Shown here piece by piece: positions 18,239-26,767 of a stretch of DNA of 64,000 bases. The notes under the pieces were generated by a model, which saw nothing but the letters and a program-made list of their open reading frames with translations, was not told where the DNA came from and searched no databases. The stretch comes from Vibrio cyclitrophicus (GTDB lineage: Bacteria > Pseudomonadota > Gammaproteobacteria > Enterobacterales > Vibrionaceae): positions 1,426,001-1,490,000 of the forward strand of contig CP065366.1 in assembly GCA_023206055.1 (NCBI GenBank), read 5' to 3'. How positions within the stretch are numbered: position 1 is the first letter of the stretch; every line of letters starts with the position of its first letter. The translations under genes were made by a program, and so were the position numbers.

Positions 18239-21200
18239 AGTAAATAACAAGCCCCAAAATGACGATCAACAGGGTGATGATCAGATCACAGGTGTTGCTT
18301 CTTACTTTATACGTAACAAAGTCATTAGCTGGATGCTATCTCTGATCTTTCTTATTGGTGGTGTTTCTGCATTTTTCGGTTTGGGGCGTTTAGAAGATCC
18401 TGCCTTTACCATCAAAGATGCAATGGTTGTGACCTCATACCCAGGGGCAACGCCTCAGCAGGTGGAAGAAGAAGTTACTTACCCACTAGAGAAAGCGATT
18501 CAACAGCTTACCTATGTCGACGAAGTGAACTCTATTTCAAGCCGTGGCCTGTCTCAGGTTACGGTAACGATGAAGAATAACTATGGTCCAGACGATCTTC
18601 CGCAAATCTGGGATGAACTTCGTCGAAAAGTGAATGATCTCAAGGTTGAACTGCCACCCGGGGTCAATGATCCTCAAGTCATCGATGATTTCGGTGACGT
18701 TTACGGGATCTTGCTGGCGGTGACTGGGGACGGCTACAGCTATAAAGAGTTGCTGGATTACATTGATTATCTAAGGCGAGAGCTGGAGTTGGTTGATGGA
18801 GTCAGTAAAGTCTCGGTATCCGGCCAACAGCAAGAGCAAGTGTTCATTGAGATATCGATGAAACGGATCAGCTCTCTGGGTCTGTCTCCAAGCACGGTAT
18901 TTAACCTTTTATCGACTCAAAACATTGTATCAAGTGCTGGCGCGGTCAGAATTGGCGACGAATACATTCGTATCCATCCAACGGGTGAGTTCCAGAATGT
19001 TGAACAGCTCGGTGATTTGATTCTTACGGAAGGTGGTGCTCAAGGTCTAATTTATTTGAAAGACGTAGCTGACGTCACTCGTGGCTATGTTGAAGTACCG
19101 AGTAACATCATTGGTTATAACGGTAAACTCGCACTCAACCTTGGGGTCTCTTTTGCGCAAGGCGTGAACGTGGTAGCGGTTGGTGAAGCTTTTGACCGAA
19201 GACTCGCCGAGCTAAAATATCAACAACCCGTCGGTATCGACATCTCTGAGGTTTATAACCAACCCAAAGAGGTAGACAAGTCGGTAAGCGGGTTTGTGGT
19301 GAGTTTAGGACAGGCGGTTGCGATCGTAATCGTAGTGTTACTGTTCTTCATGGGACTACGCTCGGGTCTGTTGATTGGCTTGATACTGTTGTTGACCGTT
19401 TTCGGTACCTTCATTTTTATGCAGTACTTCAAGATCGATCTACAACGTATTTCATTGGGCGCGTTGGTTATCGCCTTGGGGATGCTGGTGGATAATGCCA
19501 TTGTAGTGGTGGAAGGGATATTGATTGGCACGCAAAAGGGTCGAACCCGGATGCAGGCCGCTACCGATATCGTAACCCAAACCAAATGGCCATTGCTTGG
19601 TGCAACGGTTATTGCGGTGACCGCGTTTGCTCCAATTGGTTTATCTGAAGACTCAACAGGTGAATACTGTGGCACCTTGTTCACGGTTCTACTGATCTCC
19701 TTGATGCTGAGTTGGTTTACTGCCATCTCGCTTACACCGTTTTTTGCTGACATGTTCTTTAAAGGCCAGAAGGTCGATCCAGATAACGAAGGTAAAGACC
19801 CATACAACGGGATGGTTTTTGTTATCTACAAAAACTTCCTTGAGTTCTGTATGAAACGTGCATGGTTGACCATGTTTGTTCTGATTATTGGTTTAGGGGC
19901 GAGTGTATACGGCTTCGGTTTCGTTAAACAAGCTTTCTTCCCATCTTCAACCACACCTATGTTCCAAGTGGATGTATGGATGCCGGAAGGTACTGATATT
20001 CGAGCGACGAATACCAAGCTTAAAGTGCTTGAAGGTTGGTTAGCAGAACAGGACGAAGTTGAACACATCACGACAACGGCGGGTAAAGGTCTGCAACGTT
20101 TCATGTTGACTTACTCACCAGAGAAAAGTTATAGCGCATACGGCGAGATAACGGTTCGTGTGAAGAGCTATGAAGTGCTTGAAGGACTGATGCTGCGTTT
20201 CCGTGAACATGTAAATGGTCAGTTCCCTGAGATCGACTACAAGCTGAAACAAATCGAATTAGGCCCTGGTGGCGGTGCGAAAATTGAAGCGCGAATTGTA
20301 GGTTCTGATCCAACGGTACTACGTTCAATTGCAGCGCAAGTGATGGATATCATGCGTGCTGATGATGGTGCATTTAATATTCGTCACGATTGGCGTGAAA
20401 GAACTAAGGTGCTAGAGCCTCAATTTAATGAAAGCCAAGCCCGTCGCTATGGTATTACCAAGTCAGACGTTGATGATTTCCTAGCAATGTCTTTCTCTGG
20501 TAAATCGATTGGTGTGTACCGTGATGGTACTACACTGATGCCTATCGTGGCTCGTTTGCCTGAAGATGAGCGTGTTGATATCCGTAACATCGAAGGCATG
20601 AAGATTTGGAGCCCAGCACTAAGTGAGTACATCCCACTGCAACAAGTAACGTTAGGTTACGAACTTGAATGGGAAGACCCACTGATCATCCGTAAGAACC
20701 GTAAGCGTATGCTGACGGTAATGGCGGATCCTGATCTACTGGGTGAAGAAACGGCTTCGACTCTACAGAAACGCTTACAACCGCAAATTGAAGCGATTGA
20801 GATGCCACCTGGTTATTCATTGGAATGGGGTGGTGAATATGAGTCGTCGGCAGATGCGCAGGCGTCACTGTTCACAACCATGCCTCTGGGTTACTTGTTC
20901 ATGTTCTTAATCACGGTGTTCTTGTTTAACTCGGTGAAAGAGCCTCTGATTGTTTGGTTGACGGTGCCACTCGCCTTGATAGGGGTGACGACAGGCTTGT
21001 TAGCCTTGAATACACCATTCGGCTTTATGGCGCTGTTGGGCTTCTTGAGTCTATCTGGGATGCTTCTGAAGAACGGTATCGTACTGCTTGATCAAATTGA
21101 GATTGAGATGAAGTCAGGCAAAGATCCATATGTAGCGGTTGTTGATGCGGCACTGAGCCGTGTTCGTCCGGTATGTATGGCGGCGATCACCACGATTCTA

Positions 21201-21341
21201 GGTATGATCCCTCTACTACCGGATATCTTCTTCAAACCAATGGCAGTAACCATCATGTTTGGTTTAGGCTTTGCGACTGTACTCACGCTAATCGTAGTAC
21301 CTGTGCTGTATCGTTTATTCCATAAAATTGAAGTTGCTTAA
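18231..21341 (+). CDS. RND-family multidrug efflux pump, inner-membrane permease
   Basis: HAE1-type resistance-nodulation-division pump, 1036 residues, with 12 transmembrane helices and two large periplasmic loops. Visible landmarks are TM1 at about 35-55, the SYPGATPQQVEEEVTYPLEKAI porter segment near residue 65, and TM4 with GALVIALGMLVDNAIVVVEG near residue 413, including the proton-relay aspartate. The C-terminal half ends with GFLSLSGMLLKNGIVLLDQIE and the closing helices. The start overlaps the second adaptor by 8 bp. No outer-membrane channel gene is adjacent, so a shared TolC is likely. Confidence 0.95.
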   Translation: MSEVNNKPQNDDQQGDDQITGVASYFIRNKVISWMLSLIFLIGGVSAFFGLGRLEDPAFTIKDAMVVTSYPGATPQQVEEEVTYPLEKAIQQLTYVDEVNSISSRGLSQVTVTMKNNYGPDDLPQIWDELRRKVNDLKVELPPGVNDPQVIDDFGDVYGILLAVTGDGYSYKELLDYIDYLRRELELVDGVSKVSVSGQQQEQVFIEISMKRISSLGLSPSTVFNLLSTQNIVSSAGAVRIGDEYIRIHPTGEFQNVEQLGDLILTEGGAQGLIYLKDVADVTRGYVEVPSNIIGYNGKLALNLGVSFAQGVNVVAVGEAFDRRLAELKYQQPVGIDISEVYNQPKEVDKSVSGFVVSLGQAVAIVIVVLLFFMGLRSGLLIGLILLLTVFGTFIFMQYFKIDLQRISLGALVIALGMLVDNAIVVVEGILIGTQKGRTRMQAATDIVTQTKWPLLGATVIAVTAFAPIGLSEDSTGEYCGTLFTVLLISLMLSWFTAISLTPFFADMFFKGQKVDPDNEGKDPYNGMVFVIYKNFLEFCMKRAWLTMFVLIIGLGASVYGFGFVKQAFFPSSTTPMFQVDVWMPEGTDIRATNTKLKVLEGWLAEQDEVEHITTTAGKGLQRFMLTYSPEKSYSAYGEITVRVKSYEVLEGLMLRFREHVNGQFPEIDYKLKQIELGPGGGAKIEARIVGSDPTVLRSIAAQVMDIMRADDGAFNIRHDWRERTKVLEPQFNESQARRYGITKSDVDDFLAMSFSGKSIGVYRDGTTLMPIVARLPEDERVDIRNIEGMKIWSPALSEYIPLQQVTLGYELEWEDPLIIRKNRKRMLTVMADPDLLGEETASTLQKRLQPQIEAIEMPPGYSLEWGGEYESSADAQASLFTTMPLGYLFMFLITVFLFNSVKEPLIVWLTVPLALIGVTTGLLALNTPFGFMALLGFLSLSGMLLKNGIVLLDQIEIEMKSGKDPYVAVVDAALSRVRPVCMAAITTILGMIPLLPDIFFKPMAVTIMFGLGFATVLTLIVVPVLYRLFHKIEVA

Positions 21342-21357
21342 CGTCAACTAACCTTTG

Positions 21358-21390
21358 AAATAATGCCCCTATTTGGGGCATTATTTTTAT
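21358..21390 (+). terminator. Terminator of the RND operon
   Basis: Perfect 12-bp stem AAATAATGCCCC / GGGGCATTATTT with a TATTT loop and trailing T residues. Confidence 0.93.
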
Positions 21391-21418
21391 GTACGATTAC
21401 TAATAATGGAACATCGAG

Positions 21419-21985
21419 ATGGAAGCGAATACAGTAGATAGAACGTGTGCATGGGCACTCAAGCACGAGCTTGAAAGGGAATATCACGATAAGGAATGGG
21501 GTGTACCAGTTTACGATGACCAAGTTCTGTTTGAGTTCATTACTTTAGAAGGTGCTCAAGCGGGTCTGAGTTGGATTACGATCCTTAAAAAGCGTGAAGG
21601 CTATCGTGCTGCGTTTGATAATTACGATCTAAACAAGCTAGCTGAGTTGAATGAAGACAACGTGCCGCACATCATTGAAAACTTCGATGTGGTTAAACAC
21701 AAGGGCAAGATTACTTCGGTATACAACAATGCGCGAGCAACGCTTGAATTACAGAAAGAGTTCGGCTCTCTATCAAATGCTTTATGGCAATTTGTCGACA
21801 ATGAAGTGATCGTAAATCAATGGACCGAGATGTCTCAAGTTCCCGCTTCTACTGAGCAATCTAAAGCGATGAGTAAGTTTTTGAAGAAGAGAGGCTTTAA
21901 GTTTGTAGGGGAAACAATCTGTTACGCATTCATGCAAGCGACAGGTATGGTTAATGACCATATCGTAGGTTGTCCGTACAAATAA
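21419..21985 (+). CDS. tag: DNA-3-methyladenine glycosylase I
   Basis: Constitutive base-excision enzyme removing 3-methyladenine from DNA. The 188-residue protein shows the family signature throughout: CAW near residue 10, YHDKEWGVP near residue 22, LEGAQAGLSWITILKKRE near residue 43, KKRGFKFVGETICYAFMQATGMVNDH near residue 155 and the closing GCPYK. Cys10, the early His, the late His of NDH and the final Cys are the expected zinc ligands. It is a single gene between a terminator and the ToxR-like gene. Confidence 0.95.
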   Translation: MEANTVDRTCAWALKHELEREYHDKEWGVPVYDDQVLFEFITLEGAQAGLSWITILKKREGYRAAFDNYDLNKLAELNEDNVPHIIENFDVVKHKGKITSVYNNARATLELQKEFGSLSNALWQFVDNEVIVNQWTEMSQVPASTEQSKAMSKFLKKRGFKFVGETICYAFMQATGMVNDHIVGCPYK

Positions 21986-22094
21986 AAGTGTTATTTATCG
22001 TCGAAAAATAATTGCGTTAATATAGGAAAATTCACTGGTCATTTATAAACTATTCAATATCATATGCGACCAAATTCAAACCTAGAAGACGATA

Positions 22095-23033
22095 GTGAAA
22101 CAACAAAACTACCAAATCTGTGATGCTCGTTATGACCCCTTACTTAGGCAGTTTGTGCGTGAAGATGGCCACGTAGAAACTATCGCGCCGATAGAAGGTA
22201 AGGTGTTTCTGTTCTTACTTGAAAATACCGGTGATTGCATTGAACGAGGCCTGATATTTGATAGGTGCTGGGGCAATGTGATTGTCTCAGAGCAAGCGCT
22301 CACTAACGTGATATCTAAGATTAGAAAAACGCTGTCAAGAGTGACTTGTGGCTGTGCGACGATTCGCACGGTCAGTAAAACGGGCTATTTGCTTGAAATC
22401 GATGAGTCAATAAAGCCTAGCAAAACTGAAACTGTGCCTTTTCAAGTGACTGAGAAGGTATCTAAATCAAACTTTTCGCCTGTCGAGCAGGAAGTGTTGG
22501 CTGAGACTGAAATCTCTACAGACGTTAATACCGCAACGGTCACTGATTCAGATCTCAAGACGTCTTCCAACCAAGAACTGAACTTAGCTGAATTAGAACC
22601 TTCAAATTCAAAAAGTAATACACACTTAATTAAAGCAGGCTATTTAGTCGCATTGATTTGTGTCGTCGTAACGGCGTTCAACCTTTTCCAAACCTATTAT
22701 ACGCCACTGCCTTATTTTATTGATAAAGCCGAATATCGCGACAGCTATACAGATAATACCAATCACTATTTTTTCCATATTGCGCATAATGAATCCTATT
22801 CGTTACCAGCGATCACTCAAAAGTTAACGGGTGCGATACCTAGCCACTGCAACGTTGATGTTTTTGTCCGTATCTATCCGTCTGTAGACCAACCTGAAAA
22901 TGATACGTTATATATGTTGGTTCAAAAGAAGGATGGCGAAGCGTTGAACTATAGCGCTTCTATTTTTAATGTAGCGTCGTCTTTTGATTCGTTTGCTCAG
23001 TACATTGAAAAGAGGAGTGACTTTTGCGATTAA
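22095..23033 (+). CDS. ToxR-like membrane-anchored transcription regulator
   Basis: A 312-residue one-component regulator in three parts. A cytoplasmic OmpR-type winged helix (about residues 25-110; SEQALTNVISKIRKTL recognition region, TVSKTGYLL wing) is followed by a Ser/Thr/Glu-rich linker and a single transmembrane helix (about 177-200, AGYLVALICVVVTAF). The periplasmic domain of about 110 residues carries two cysteines (about 252 and 311). This is the layout of ToxR, CadC and VtrA, and the Cys spacing resembles the disulphide pair of ToxR. The true toxRS locus normally lies elsewhere, so this is probably a paralogue. The signal and target genes cannot be read from sequence. Confidence 0.85.
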   Translation: MKQQNYQICDARYDPLLRQFVREDGHVETIAPIEGKVFLFLLENTGDCIERGLIFDRCWGNVIVSEQALTNVISKIRKTLSRVTCGCATIRTVSKTGYLLEIDESIKPSKTETVPFQVTEKVSKSNFSPVEQEVLAETEISTDVNTATVTDSDLKTSSNQELNLAELEPSNSKSNTHLIKAGYLVALICVVVTAFNLFQTYYTPLPYFIDKAEYRDSYTDNTNHYFFHIAHNESYSLPAITQKLTGAIPSHCNVDVFVRIYPSVDQPENDTLYMLVQKKDGEALNYSASIFNVASSFDSFAQYIEKRSDFCD

Positions 23034-23494
23034 TTGGCTTACTCATTCTTTGTGCAATCGCCGCTTCGAGCTTCTTGTTAGAGCAAAATGAATTAGCAGG
23101 CACTCGATGGCATTGTAAAACGATCAAAACGGATTTCTTATCTCAGGCATTCCAACCATATCAAGCATTGTACGAGCGCATAAGCCTTACTTTTCAGTCT
23201 GACCATACTTTTAACATTAGAGAGTTTGTGACGATTACTGAGCAAGACGGTAACGAGAGTACGATGGAAAACCTTTATTCCGGCTACTACGGACTGGATG
23301 GAAACAATCTGTCGATGAGTATTCTTGATGTGAGAACGGCGACGCCTTTTCATGATCCTGTTATTAATCAGGATTACAGTGAATATAAAGGGGTGACGAT
23401 TGACTATGTTATTGCAGTGAAGGATCAGTCTTTGTATATGTTCAATGAACATCGAACTGAAATATTCAATTGGGCGTGTTTTAACGTTCAGTAG
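23024..23494 (+). CDS. ToxS/VtrC-like periplasmic partner of the ToxR-like regulator
   Basis: A 156-residue protein with a short cytoplasmic start, one N-terminal transmembrane/signal-anchor helix (about 3-19) and a periplasmic beta-rich domain. Its pattern (ELAGTRWHCKTI near 24, LYSGYYGLDGNNLSMSI near 84) recalls lipocalin-like folds. Periplasmic cysteines lie at about 31 and 152. It starts with TTG at 23024 preceded by GAGGAG, overlapping the regulator by 10 bp, so the two are translationally coupled. By position and topology it should be the periplasmic effector or sensor partner, like ToxS for ToxR or VtrC for VtrA. No confident sequence-level family match is claimed. Confidence 0.75.
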   Translation: MRLIGLLILCAIAASSFLLEQNELAGTRWHCKTIKTDFLSQAFQPYQALYERISLTFQSDHTFNIREFVTITEQDGNESTMENLYSGYYGLDGNNLSMSILDVRTATPFHDPVINQDYSEYKGVTIDYVIAVKDQSLYMFNEHRTEIFNWACFNVQ

Positions 23495-23528
23495 CTTTTT
23501 AAAGCTATGTGTCTAAGACGCTAATCTG

Positions 23529-23556
23529 AAAAAGGCAGGAATACCCTGCCTTTTTG
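23529..23556. terminator. Bidirectional terminator between the ToxS-like gene and metC
   Basis: Perfect 11-bp stem AAAAAGGCAGG / CCTGCCTTTTT with a 5-nt loop; T-runs appear on both strands and the flanking genes converge. Confidence 0.9.
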
Positions 23557-23579
23557 CTTATTGAATCTAACGTGTCAGA

Positions 23580-24764
23580 TTAAACTAGAGCGTTGTAACG
23601 TTCCAATCCAGCCTCAAGATCTGCAATCAAATCATCGACATCTTCTAAGCCGATATGAACACGAATCAAAGTCCCTTCGAAGTTAGGGTTCGCTACTGTT
23701 CTTAGGCTATCAAAACTGCTTGGTTCGTTTGCTAGAATCAAGCTCTCAAAACCACCCCATGAGTAACCCATGCTGAAGTGTGTCATGCCATCAAGCAGTG
23801 CTGTCGTTGCTTTTGTGTTTGAGTTCTTTAGAACAAAAGAGAACAGGCCATTGCCGCCAGTAAAATCTCGTTTGAAGAATTCATGACCCGGGCAAGACTC
23901 AAGAGCAGGGTGACGAACATGGTCAACCTCAGGGCGAGTTTCTAACCACTTAGCGACTTTCAAGCTGCTCTCAGCGTGTTGGCGCAGACGAACATCAAGA
24001 GTGCGGATACCACGAAGGCCAAGGTAAACGTCATCTGGTGAAACGCATTGTCCCATCAAGTAGCTTTGCTCTCTAAGTTGATCCCAACATTTCTCGTTGG
24101 CTACCGCTGTACCTAGCATCACATCTGAGTGACCCACTATGTACTTAGTCGCTGCTTGGATAGAGATATCAACACCGAATTCAAACGGTGAGAAGTTCAC
24201 ACCGGCTGCCCAAGTGTTGTCTAACATGACGATGATGTCATGTTCATGAGCAATACGTGCGAGCGTTGGAATGTCTTGAACTTCCATGGTGACTGAACCC
24301 GGAGACTCGGTAAACAGAACCTTAGTGTTTGGTTTAATAAGGTCTTGGATGCCTTCACCAATCGTTGGTTCGTAGTAAGTAGTTTCTACACCCATCTTCT
24401 TCATGATGGTGTCACAGAAATCGCGAGTTGGCTCGTAACAGGTGTCGACCATCAAAATATGGTCGCCCGTTTCTACAAAAGAGAGAATGGCATTAGAAAT
24501 GGCTGCCGTACCACAAGGGTAGAGTGCACAGCCTGCGCCACCTTCCACTTCCACCATGGCATCTTGGAAGGCGAAATGAGTGTTGGTTCCACGACGTCCG
24601 TAAAAAAGTGTTTTGTTAGCGCGGTTAATCGTAGCTTTACGCTTCTCTTCTACTGAGTTGAATACGACAGTTGAAGCGCGCTGTACTGGTGGGTTAACGA
24701 CACCATTGGTCCACTTCTTATCACGACCTGCAGTGATCAGCTTAGTGGTTTTGTTCTCGGACAT
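23580..24764 (-). CDS. metC: Cystathionine beta-lyase
   Basis: PLP-dependent enzyme converting cystathionine to homocysteine, pyruvate and ammonia in methionine synthesis. The 394-residue protein carries the Cys/Met metabolism signature: YGRRGTNTHFAFQDAM near residue 50, GGAGCALYPCGTAAISNA near residue 75, and SIQAATKYIVGHSDVMLG near residue 200 with the PLP-binding lysine. The C-terminal FSMGYSWGGFESL segment is typical of MetC. I looked for MetJ boxes (AGACGTCT repeats) upstream and did not see convincing ones. Confidence 0.94.
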   Translation of the reverse strand: MSENKTTKLITAGRDKKWTNGVVNPPVQRASTVVFNSVEEKRKATINRANKTLFYGRRGTNTHFAFQDAMVEVEGGAGCALYPCGTAAISNAILSFVETGDHILMVDTCYEPTRDFCDTIMKKMGVETTYYEPTIGEGIQDLIKPNTKVLFTESPGSVTMEVQDIPTLARIAHEHDIIVMLDNTWAAGVNFSPFEFGVDISIQAATKYIVGHSDVMLGTAVANEKCWDQLREQSYLMGQCVSPDDVYLGLRGIRTLDVRLRQHAESSLKVAKWLETRPEVDHVRHPALESCPGHEFFKRDFTGGNGLFSFVLKNSNTKATTALLDGMTHFSMGYSWGGFESLILANEPSSFDSLRTVANPNFEGTLIRVHIGLEDVDDLIADLEAGLERYNALV

Positions 24765-24861
24765 GCTGTGAATTCCTTATCAATCGGTTATGTCCTATTT
24801 AAAACATGCCAATAGCCTTCAAAGCAAGAGGGGAGCGGGAGTTTTTACGCTTTTCTTTCGC

Positions 24862-24901
24862 TTTTTAACCTTTCACTTAGTTAATGGTGAAAGGTTAAAA
24901 A
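24862..24901. repeat. Perfect 15-bp inverted repeat upstream of metC
   Basis: TTTTTAACCTTTCAC (24862-24876) and its exact reverse complement (24887-24901) flank a 10-nt loop. Terminal bases are T at 5' and A at 3', so neither strand has a U-tract after the stem; it does not look like a standard intrinsic terminator. It lies about 100 bp upstream of metC and downstream of cls. Confidence 0.8.
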
Positions 24902-24915
24902 CTTAGGGGAGGAAG

Positions 24916-24939
24916 TGATGAGTCACAATCGACTCATCA
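24916..24939. repeat. Second inverted repeat between cls and metC
   Basis: TGATGAGTC and its exact reverse complement GACTCATCA flank a 6-nt loop, just after the cls stop codon (24946 side). No T-run follows on either strand. It is 15 bp from the larger inverted repeat. Confidence 0.75.
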
Positions 24940-24945
24940 TATGTA

Positions 24946-26400
24946 TTACAGCAGAGGGTTGAACAAATAGAACAATCTTTCAAAGAAGCGATTTCGCAAG
25001 TTTCTTTGTTCCCACTGCTCCAGTACAACTGGGTGAGATGATTTTATATAAGATTGTTGCAGTTCAGAGAGTTGCTGAGTGAAGTGCACATCATCTACGG
25101 CTAGCGTCACTTCGAAGTTAAGCCATAAGCTACGCATGTCGATATTGACCGTTCCGATTAAACAAAACTCTTCATCAATCACTACTGACTTGGTGTGTAG
25201 AAGCCCACCGTAAAACTCGTAGATCTTCACGCCAGCTTCAAGTAGTTCAGTATAAAACGCGCGCGAAGCCCACTTAACCATCAATGAATCGTTGTTGTGT
25301 GGGATGACAAGTTCTACGTTGACACCACGTTGCGCTGTCATTTTGAGTGTTTCTAATAAATCGGCACTCGGTACAAAGTAGGGTGTCGTGATACGAACTG
25401 AATGGTTTGCCTGATTAATCGCAATGGTCAGAACTTGTAGGATTAAATATTCCGGCATGCCCGGGCCTGATGGTACTACCTGAACAGGGTGATGCGTCAT
25501 TACCTCTTCAACCGGACACTCTGGTAAATCAGGAAGGATTCGTTCACCTGTTTCCACTTCCCAATCCCAACCATGAATGGCCGACAGCACATTTACGGTA
25601 GGGCCAGTTACACGAACCATTACGTCAATCCATTGACCCACACCTGAACTTTGTTTGAAGTGAGCAGGGTCAACCATGTTCATTGAACCGGTATAGGCAA
25701 TGGTTTCATCAATCACGATGATTTTACGGTGCTGCCTTAGATCTAGACGGCGTAAGAAAATACGCCAAGGGCTAACCTCTAATGCTTGGACAACGTGAAC
25801 GCCTGCGTCTTTCATCATGGATAGCCAGTGGCTTTTGAAAAAGCGCGGGCTCCCTGCCGAATCGAGTAAAACTTTAACATCGACGCCACGTTTTGCGGCT
25901 CGAATAAGAGCAGAAGCAACTGAATCGGTTAGGCCGCCAGGGTGCCAAATATAGAAAACCATCTTAATGCTGGTCTGGGCGTTTTCTATATCTTCGATAA
26001 TTGCGTGTAGGATCTCATTGGGAGAAGATTGCAATGAAAGTGTGTTTCCGCTGAGCGCTGGAATACCCATTCGATTATTACAAAGCTCATCAATCTTGTG
26101 GATTGGGGAGCCGACTTTGCCGGGAAGGTGAAGTTGGCAATCATCTAGTTTTCGGAACCAATCACCAAACGGAGTAAACATGCGATGTGCACGCTCAGCC
26201 CTCTTTCTACCTAGGTTTAGCTCTCCAAAAAGGAAGTAACAAGCGACACCTACAATTGGGATAATGTAGATAACCATCAACCACGCGAGAGAAACACTCA
26301 CAGAGCGTCGTTTTAGTACGACACGGAAAGTCACACCGGCTACAAGTACCCAGTACAAAGCGACAGAAGCTAAAGTTAAAAAATGGTAGAGCTTTTCCAC
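24946..26400 (-). CDS. cls: Cardiolipin synthase (ClsA type)
   Basis: Inner-membrane phospholipase-D-superfamily enzyme that joins two phosphatidylglycerols to make cardiolipin. The 484-residue length equals ClsA (about 486). Two N-terminal membrane helices (about 7-27 and 38-60) precede two PLD domains. The HKD motifs are complete: HRKIIVIDE near residue 222 and HTKSVVIDE near residue 400, each followed by the G-S/G-T-N-M/I-D partner segment. The minus-strand gene reads toward metC, with two inverted repeats in the gap. Confidence 0.95.
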   Translation of the reverse strand: MEKLYHFLTLASVALYWVLVAGVTFRVVLKRRSVSVSLAWLMVIYIIPIVGVACYFLFGELNLGRKRAERAHRMFTPFGDWFRKLDDCQLHLPGKVGSPIHKIDELCNNRMGIPALSGNTLSLQSSPNEILHAIIEDIENAQTSIKMVFYIWHPGGLTDSVASALIRAAKRGVDVKVLLDSAGSPRFFKSHWLSMMKDAGVHVVQALEVSPWRIFLRRLDLRQHRKIIVIDETIAYTGSMNMVDPAHFKQSSGVGQWIDVMVRVTGPTVNVLSAIHGWDWEVETGERILPDLPECPVEEVMTHHPVQVVPSGPGMPEYLILQVLTIAINQANHSVRITTPYFVPSADLLETLKMTAQRGVNVELVIPHNNDSLMVKWASRAFYTELLEAGVKIYEFYGGLLHTKSVVIDEEFCLIGTVNIDMRSLWLNFEVTLAVDDVHFTQQLSELQQSYIKSSHPVVLEQWEQRNLRNRFFERLFYLFNPLL

Positions 26401-26767
26401 ATTGAATACTCGAAAAAAGAGACACTTAGATAGTAATGCTATTTTACGGATATGGGAATTTAAGGAATCAACTATTTACAAATTAGAGCTAAAGCTGTAA
26501 ACAGGTTATAGTTGTTAAGTTTTGGTTAACTTAAGACGAAAACGATTGTTTTGTATGAAAAGACGGCATTTAACCATAAAAATTTACATTGGTAACGAAA
26601 TATGTACGGTTCGGGCTTCCAATTTTATTCTTAAACTGGTTTACTTGCCAGATAACGAGCGTCAATCAAATCTTTTAGGTGTGTAAATTTTTTTATACGC
26701 CTTATCTTTTAAAGACGCCACCCAAAGCAAAACACAACATCACATAACACAAAAGTTTGGAGTACAC
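26401..26767. promoter_or_regulatory. Divergent intergenic region between cls and the NSS transporter
   Basis: AT-rich 367-bp region serving both divergent genes. The only notable structure is an inverted repeat, TTAAGTT-N6-AACTTAA, at 26515-26534. I see no ORF with a ribosome site and no strong sigma-70 match that stands out. Confidence 0.4.

Noticed and set aside
24765..24861. Possible MetJ boxes upstream of metC
   Set aside because: No tandem AGACGTCT-like repeats were found; only the inverted repeats described separately.
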